NCBI GenBank assembly: GCA_026119935.1
Contig: JALRMH010000066.1
Coordinates: 1-64,000 of the forward strand
Origin: Endothia cerciana
Taxonomy: Eukaryota > Ascomycota > Sordariomycetes > Diaporthales > Cryphonectriaceae
DNA: 64,000 bases
Direction of reading: 5' to 3'
The notes under the pieces were generated by a model, which ran no database searches, was not told the DNA's origin, and saw only the letters and a list, made by a program, of their open reading frames with translations. Shown piece after piece: positions 57,013 to 64,000 of this stretch. Numbering within the stretch: position 1 is the first letter of the stretch; each line of letters begins with the position of its first letter. The position numbers and the translations under genes were made by a program.

Positions 57013-60000
57013 CTAGAACCACCTCCAGTTGGCACCCTCTTCCAGCTTCCTCAGGACCCCGACGGCGTCCACATAGAGCCGGCTCCTGCCGCCCACACAA
57101 TCCGCCTCAAGACGTTGTCTCACCATCGATACCACGGAGGCACTCGCCTCCCTGCGCTGCCTCATGCGCACCACGTGCTCCGGCTGGTCGAGCTGCGCAA
57201 CGATACGCAGCCAGCTCACAGCCTCGTCCTCGCTCATTGGCGTACCCTTGGTCGCGGGCGAGCCGCTGATTCCGCTGCTGTTGGAGAAGGAAGACTTCCC
57301 GGCCTTGTGCCCAAAAGCCCAAATGATCAAGGCGCACACGTACATGGCCCAGTAGTTGGAGATGCAAGTCATGTGCGGCGTCACGCCGTTTGAGGCGTCA
57401 AATCCCCGGTCTAGGTACGCCGCCAAGGCGCGGGCAGCGTGAACAGTTGCCTTGGCGGAAGACATGCCCTCGAGACCGATGGTGGTTGGGGAAGCCGGTT
57501 GATCCGAGGTAGGAGAAGATGCAGAGCGACCTTCAGCCCAGGCCTTCAGGCGCTTCTGGTGCTCGAGGAATGTCGTCGCGCCGAGAACCTTCTGGCTGAA
57601 CACCCAGCTGTCGCCGCTGACGGCGAGCAGGTCATGCAGGGGTGTGTGGTGGAGCGCAGCGAAGACGTTGACGGTCGCCGCGGGAAAGTAGTGGAACAGG
57701 GTTTCCGAGAAGAGCTGCGTGAGCCTGTCATCAGGCTTGAGCCTCTTGAGTTGTTGCGCTGCGTACGAAGCAGTGGTGGGGGTGCGTAGATCGTCAGGAG
57801 AAGTCGGCACCTCACCATCGCTTTTGTCGACTGTCGAGCGCGGCATGGAACGGCGGGGTAACGCGAGCGCCGCAGCATTAAGAATGGAGGCCTGATCGAA
57901 AATGGTAAACCTGGCAACATCTTCGGGCCCCAGGGAGTCGATATGAGGAAGAAAGTGCGGATGGCCGAGTGCGGGATTGGCATCCAGATTGACAGCCCAC
58001 TCGTCAGCTGAGTTGGCGACCCAGAGACATTCGCTGGGGCCTGTCAAGGGGATCGTGGCTGGGTCGACGTTGTCCCTAGCACGAGGTTGTTGGTGGTATG
58101 TCGATGCGTGACTGTCAAGGACGAAGCATGCAGTTAACAATCGACGGCGTCCCTCCGCCTCGAGCCAAGTGCGCCATCGCTCCTCCTTGGCCATGTTGAC
58201 GCCCATATGTTGGTGTTGCCCAAAGCTGGTGGTGTTTGAGGACAACGCCGAATCGTACAAATTTGGGTTGTGATCCAGAACCTGTGAAGAGAGAATGTCT
58301 GAGTATGACTGCTCTTGGCCATCTGACGAGTAGGAAATCAAAGCATTATCAAGTAGAACATTATTATAAGCTTGAAGACGAGGGTCATAAACCGAAGAAT
58401 CAGAAGAAAGAATCTGCTGCGGAGAGAAAGGAGCGACGGGCGAGAAGAGAAATGGTACGGGTTCCTGGTTGACTTGGCCTAATTGGCCGATTTCTTGGAT
58501 CGGCGAGCATGCGGAAAGGGGCTCAGAGGATAGTGGTGACCAGGCAGGAAGAGAAGAAGTGCAGAAGCTAGCGGAAGAAGGAATAGAAGAAGAAGAGCCA
58601 GAGCGCGAAACAGGAACAGATGTACTGTGGTCGCCGTCTGAGACAGAGGACACAAGAGACTCTGATCCACTTACCCTCGAATAGAGGTCAACGAACAGCT
58701 TCGAGGGCCGCACCACCGCCTTTCGGCCCCGGAACCGAGCGAAGTATTCGCACAGGAAGATCGCTTGCATGACTTGGAGGTTCCGTTGCGGGTACTGTCC
58801 TTCGTGGTCAGTCTTCACAGAACCCAGAGTACAATATGGAAAGGTAATCGGTGGCCGAGACTCACCCGCTTTGCCTCCTGCCAAGCCCATTCATGCAGCT
58901 GACTTCCCCGGATGCGATCTTCCTTGCCATTCAAGTATTGTGTCGCGATGGCTGCCATGGCGCACCTCAAAACTTCTTCCTCTTCAAATGTTCGTCGGTG
59001 GACGATAGGGTACAGGATGTGGAAACGCTCCCAGTAAACATTGATGTAGGAAGGAATCGCGTTGCGGACTAAGCGCGGAAGGTGTGTCTGAACAGTCGCG
59101 CCACCCATACCACACCCACCTATTCCTGTTAGTCCTGGTCCAGCCAGGATCCCAGCACCACCGGGGTTGTCGTCACTCCAGTGAGGGCTGCCATTCTCGG
59201 TGCCGAAACCCATGGCCATGTCCACGTTGTCACTGTCCAGAATGGTTTCTTTCTGTCGGGCCTGAGCCAGGGAATTTATCCTATGTGGTAGAGGAGCTGG
59301 CGTGACTAGGGTGTCAGCCGTCTGCCCCGACGTCGATATGGAAGTTGGAGGAGTTTGTCTACGCACTGACGATGTCCGCTGATGGATGGCGTGTTGCGCG
59401 GCGATCGCGGGATCCAAGAGTGCCTGGGTCTGCTCGTCGGCAAAACCACTCATGAGAGGGTCGCTTATAAGAGGGTTGTAGTTGTGAGACACTGAGGCCA
59501 AGTGGGGCGAGTTTGAGAAGGTCGTCGAGACGTAGTAAGGCGCGGCAATTGTCTCGAGACCTCCGCTTGTGCCGATCTCACGCCTGCCGCCGGTGGAAAA
59601 CGTCGACACGAGGTTGGCACTAGCTTGCCACTCAAGAGAATCCTGGTGGGCATGCCGCCAAACTCGCCGACGCGTAGACATCTCGGAGGGAGTAGAGTAA
59701 GTGCTTTCGGAGGCAGACGTCCATGGCGAATAGTCATTCGGGTCTATCAAGCCGGGAGGTTGGTCCAGTGTCGTTGACAAACCCGCAGATGGTGACAAAC
59801 CCTGAGTGGCGACGAAAAGCGGCAGCTGCGTAGTCCTAGGTGCCACGTACTTGATGTCGGTGAAGGTCGGCGGGTCTGGTGAGGACTCCATGCTGCCGGG
59901 CTGGGCGATGACCGAGATGCCAGGATGCAGTGTGTAGCTGTAGTTGTTTGACGTCTGGTGGCCGGGTGATGGTCCATACCGATCGCCACTGCCTCCGGGA

Positions 60001-61155
60001 GGTGGTGACATAGTTGGGCCTGGACCGCTTCCCATGGAAGGTGTGGCCGGTGCTGACATTGACGAGGGTGTCGGTGCGCCGGCAAAGCCCTGGGACGAAG
60101 ATGGATATCCCATAGGTGGCTGCAAGCTTCGGACGCTTAGCTCGGTCATGCCCCCTTCCAAGGTGACGGAAGTCAGTGAGTCCTTTGAGCCACGCCGGCT
60201 GACGTCTCCGCTTTGTGAGTCTCTGTCCCCCTCTTGTTCACTACATGCCTCATTAGCACGACCAGAAAGAAATGAGGTCTGTTGACGAGTGCTCATTGGA
60301 AGACCTACTGCCTCTGTTGGTGACGAGTCAGGAGGTCCTGACGATGAAAGGCTTTGTCACATCTATTGCAGGGAAAACGAGGTTGTTGGTGACTGAGCTG
60401 ATGTCTCCTATGGTCAAATACGCTTCAGTAAAGTATTCGCCCGGAGGGGGTCTCAGCAGAACTCTAACCTGAGGTGCTCGGCTCTTGTGAAGGTCTGGTG
60501 ACCGCATCAGCAGTGTGACCCCGAAGAAGACGCTCTCGAAGATCTTTTTCCATACCTTAGGAGGACTGCATATGTCACAGATGTGGACAGGCACTCCCTT
60601 CTTCGCACGACTGACCCTCCCAGTGATGGGAGTCAACTTGAGGGGGATATCGGGGCCTGGGCTCCCCATCGGCCTCCGAGGATGGTTGGGAGGGAAGCCG
60701 CCAGAACCAGCCCCTCCTCCACCCATTGACGACGAAGACGCCGCGGAGCCGTAGCCGTGTTGATCCATCGAGTCCACACTAGTGCTGCTCTGACGACGCA
60801 GATCTGATGGGCCGGACGAGGCCACCGACAGGGTAGGGATACTCGAGCTGGGCTCCACCTGCCTGCTCCCTTGGTGAACTGCTGAGGCTGGATGGTGATC
60901 CTTGGCCGTGGGCTGTTGAGTCGAGTAGAAGGTGTTGCCTGCCTCGGCGGTAGGGATCCTTATGGTGGGAGGCGTGAAGGTCGATGAGGGTTGTAGGTTG
61001 GGACGGATGACGTGACCGGATGGTGTCGAGCTTGGAGGATCTTGACTTCGGAATCCGGAAGCGGGTGTTGCAGGCTCCTTATCCTTTTTATCCATAGGGC
61101 TGGAGGCGTCCGGTTGGTCCTCGTCCAGGTTCATGATAGACTGCAAGCTAGACAT
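57013..61155 (-). CDS. C2H2 zinc-finger transcription factor with fungal_trans domain
   Basis: Exons 61155-60556, 60494-60469, 60407-60309, 60240-58866, 58794-57013; 1,293 aa, every junction in frame. Residues 1-175 are Ser/Pro/Gln-rich. Finger 1 is C193-x2-C196 ... H211-x3-H215 and is cut by two introns around a 26-nt exon (TFTRAEHL). Finger 2 is C222-x2-C225-x12-H238-x3-H242; its last His codon is completed across intron 3. After a long disordered region, a fungal-specific transcription factor domain (PF04082-like) starts at about 635 (AIPSYINVYWERFHILYPIV) and continues with RCAMAAIATQYLNG, QVMQAIFLCEYFARFRG and the helical C-terminal half (TACFVLDSHAS, ISNYWAMYVCALIIWAFG). This pairing of C2H2 fingers with fungal_trans is a Pezizomycotina type; target genes are unknown. 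Confidence 0.9.
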
Positions 61156-64000
61156 GGCGGCAGTCGTGCGTGAGCCGGGACGTCACAGTGACAAAGTTAG
61201 TAACTGTATGTACACAGCCCGGCTGAGATGTGCACAGTTAGGAAAGCGTGTGATGGAAATAACAATCAAGAAGGGTAAGACTGGGAAAGCAAGGGGTGCG
61301 TTGCGTGAAAGCGGTGTCAACGGTGGCAGTCAGAGAAACGGCAATGCTTCAGCCTGCTCAGAGTTACAGTCGGATTGGGGCCGAGCTGTAGGTCGAGGAG
61401 GTCTGCGAGAGAGAATAGTTCCGGGAGCTTGGAACGGGAAGAACATTTTGGGAGCAGGGCGACATGGCCAGGACATGCACAATGCTATATCGAGACATCA
61501 TAAAAGGGCAGCAGAAAAAAACGGTTCCTTGCAAAGGAAGGGCACTAAAGAAGAGGTACCTGTTCACGGCTTGGGTCTCTGTGGTTCCTCTTTGGGAGGA
61601 GGCTGTAGTCCAAGTCGCGCCGCATCCCTGTCAGCTGGAAGACAGGGGGTGAATGCGACCCTGGTAGGGCCGGCCATGTGTGCAAGGTACGATTCCTTCA
61701 ATCTGTGTCTCGCCGGTAGCTTTCCTCCTTCGTCCCTGGAGAAGAGGGAACGGTGATCTGGTCAAGCTGTTGGGACCGCAGAGGGTATCCCGCCCCGAGT
61801 GTTGGCCGTTGCAGAATCTCGACACGCACAAGCCCCCCACTCTGTCCCGATGGTCGTTGAAGCGTTCGTTACCTGGTGAGATAAGGCTGACAGGAGTGAA
61901 GATGAACCGGCTCAAGGACTGACCACGGCCTAAGTGGATTTCGTGATGGCATCCCTGCCTCCCAACGCCCGAGGGTCGGTATGGTCGCACAGGGTGAACA
62001 GTGCCTGGAATCTCTTCATGAGACCTCGCCAGTCCGATCCAGAGCTTCCGGCGTCAGAGGCTGGGCGTGATCAGTGATAGTTGCCACACAGAGGGCGGCG
62101 GACCCCTGCTGCGAGCCTCTATCCCGTCCCGTCCTGTCATCATCTGATTCCGACATGAGAAGGTGGCATGCGGTGAAAAAAAAAAAAGGAAAAAAATGGT
62201 GTACATAGTAAGGGACGATCTGACAGGCATGGGGCGCAGTCCGCCTGGTGCGTGCATGCACAGGAGCTGGACAAGACGCCATAGGATGGCGCACGAGGTA
62301 AGCGGGAGGTACGTACTCCGTGCAGACTCACAGGCCCCTCGCAGCCGTGGAGAGGGCTCGTACGTACCTGAGCTGGACAATGAGACGCACCGTGACGTCG
62401 TTTTCCATTGAGCGAGACAGCGTCTAGCGGACAGATTGGCGACGGCGTTTAGGAGTACCAGGACGCCGGAGTTGCTGGAAGTTCTCTGGCTCTCGCGGCA
62501 TGCGATATGCAAAATGTGCTCGTTCTTGGTCTGCATCTGCTGTCCCTCATGGAGAAGCGAACGTCCGGTGCAGAGAGGCCTCATCGTGTTGGCAAGCAGT
62601 GCTGATTACCAACGGGGCGTCTGCCCGTGGTCGAATGCGAATGGTGAATATGCAGCCTCCTCGCTTCGAGGCAAGTTGGTTCGGGCAAACCATGCGACGC
62701 GACCCGCGGTTGAAGCGTCTAGACAACCTTCAAGCCATTTTGGTGGTCGCTCGCTCGCTGGTCTGATTGGGTACCGTGCCGGGTCAGTCGATTGGCAACC
62801 GACATGGGATCAGAGGCTTGGATCCTTCGACCAGGATCGGCGACCAGGCTGCCCACACGGGGCAGGGAACTTTGGACAAGTGCTGACCGCTGTCTCGTAC
62901 CAAAGTAGTAGTAGGGCCTCCTCGGAAAGACTGTGCCAGAGATCGGGTTACAGGCCACACTGTGCGGATTCATCTGTCAGTCTTTCTGTTGATCCATACC
63001 ACACAGGACGGGGCACGGTCCGCAGAGATGCGGACATGGGGATGAACGAAGGGTTGCCGAAGCGGCATCTGCGTGCCTGCTGTCCCTCGTGCTCGTTGAG
63101 TGAATACCGTAGTAATGGGCTGCAGGGGGCTCAGGCGCAGAATACTTCCAGCCCTACTGGCAGTGCGTTCTGACCGGCAGCTTAGCATGGTTAGTTGCAG
63201 CCAGAATTCCTATTTTTACAAATCCCGGATGATCCGGTCTTCTAGCTAAAGCGAGACTATATCCATGTAGACGGAACTCTAAGATGTACAGCGGTCCGCA
63301 GGCAGGTAATCCACATGTTGGAGCTTCATGTTAAGGTGCCCAACGAGATCAGCGGTGCGTGCAGTCCCCACGCCTGTGTCCAAGTACGGGTAGATTCCTC
63401 GCGTTCCTCCGAGCCCTTGCTATATGCGTGCACCGTCGGAGTATGCTGTCAGTTCTGGCCAATTCCTTCATGCTCGTTGGAAAGGTGTCTTAAGGCTGCA
63501 GGCAGGCCTGGCAAGCTCGGTACTTGCCAGGCCCGGCCAGATATAGATCGAGCGGCCTGCATGGTATCTCCACGGGCTGTACGGAGTACACACGACCGTT
63601 GCCTCCCCCCCTTGTTGCATCATCCTGCGTCTAGCAAGCGCTCTGCTTTTGTGATAGCCGAGACGGTACGAGATGTCACCTGCGGACCCTCGTCTGCCCA
63701 ATTTGGGGAGGCGCAGTGCAGGACCAGAGACATCCTGGGGGGAGCCGCTTAATAAGACACCGCCTGGGTTGGAACGATACGCAGCCCTATCGTCCACAGT
63801 CATCAAAATTCCAGAGATGCCGCTCGATGAGACCATGGACCGTGGCTGCCATGCATCTCGTGCTGCTTACCTATGGTAGGGCTGGACTGGATGGCATCCA
63901 GGGATCAGGCGCTTAGAGATATCGGACGTCTGGGTATGTACAAGCACGCCATCTGAAGAGGCGGTGCATGGTCGTACGGCGCGTCTTGGATTGCTCGGCC
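61156..64000. other. Right-end region, no supported gene
   Basis: The first ~1 kb is the promoter/leader of the transcription-factor gene. ORFs up to 245 codons occur (62436-63173 +), but they are Cys/Arg/Ser-rich shadows without domain or intron evidence. An A-rich run lies at 62176-62197. A gene continuing beyond the window edge cannot be excluded. Confidence 0.45.

Noticed and set aside
58630..58680. Possible intron at GTAAGTGG in the transcription-factor gene
   Set aside because: The frame remains open through it with ordinary Ser-rich text and no convincing in-frame acceptor follows, so it was kept as coding.
62436..63173. 245-codon + strand ORF
   Set aside because: Cys/Arg/Ser-rich chance composition, no domain, and no intron or start context support.

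Overview
The window is genomic DNA of a filamentous ascomycete, most likely a Sordariomycete. The reasons are short GT-AG introns (about 50-100 nt, often with CTNAC/CTAAC-like branch sites), intergenic spaces of 0.9-4 kb, genes on both strands without operons, and recognisable fungal families (VTC1, an AHC1-type ADA subunit, a HET-domain protein, an SAT4/PTH11-type rhodopsin-domain protein, Crp1/Mdg1). I cannot assign a genus. Many raw ORFs are only shadows; the gene models below were spliced by hand, and every joined exon set keeps frame.

Region 1 (1-26.6 kb) is mainly housekeeping: RTF1 (Paf1 complex), choline-phosphate cytidylyltransferase, an F-box protein with a CAG-encoded glutamine tract, a Tctex-1 dynein light chain divergent from VTC1 (vacuolar polyphosphate polymerase subunit), a signal-peptide/one-TM cell-surface protein, an Alba-domain RNA-binding protein, and an AHC1-like subunit of the ADA histone acetyltransferase complex with a long pyrimidine-rich upstream region. 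A degenerate, possibly retrotransposon gag-like fragment lies near 18.8 kb.

Region 2 (26.6-38.9 kb) is a gene-poor accessory island. It holds three intronless genes that share one C-terminal module: a C-P-[FLW] zinc-finger-like Cys/His block followed by a W-x-[EL]-I-W-x-I-L-[FL]-P motif. In one gene this module is fused behind a diverged HET (heterokaryon-incompatibility) domain; in the other two it follows unrelated disordered N-termini. This is the best candidate in the window for an undescribed system, possibly a self/non-self recognition cluster.

Region 3 (38.9-64 kb) returns to ordinary gene density: a GPI-anchor-type cysteine-rich secreted protein, an Hv1-type voltage-gated proton channel, the RNF10/Mag2 RING E3 ligase, a small hydrophilic protein, a Crp1/Mdg1-like protein with an AMPK-type glycogen-binding domain and a 1,050-nt intron, an alpha/beta hydrolase, a rhodopsin-domain membrane protein, and a large C2H2 plus fungal_trans transcription factor with a 26-nt exon inside finger 1. 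The last 2.8 kb hold no gene I can support. I found no tRNA, rRNA, CRISPR array or intact transposon.
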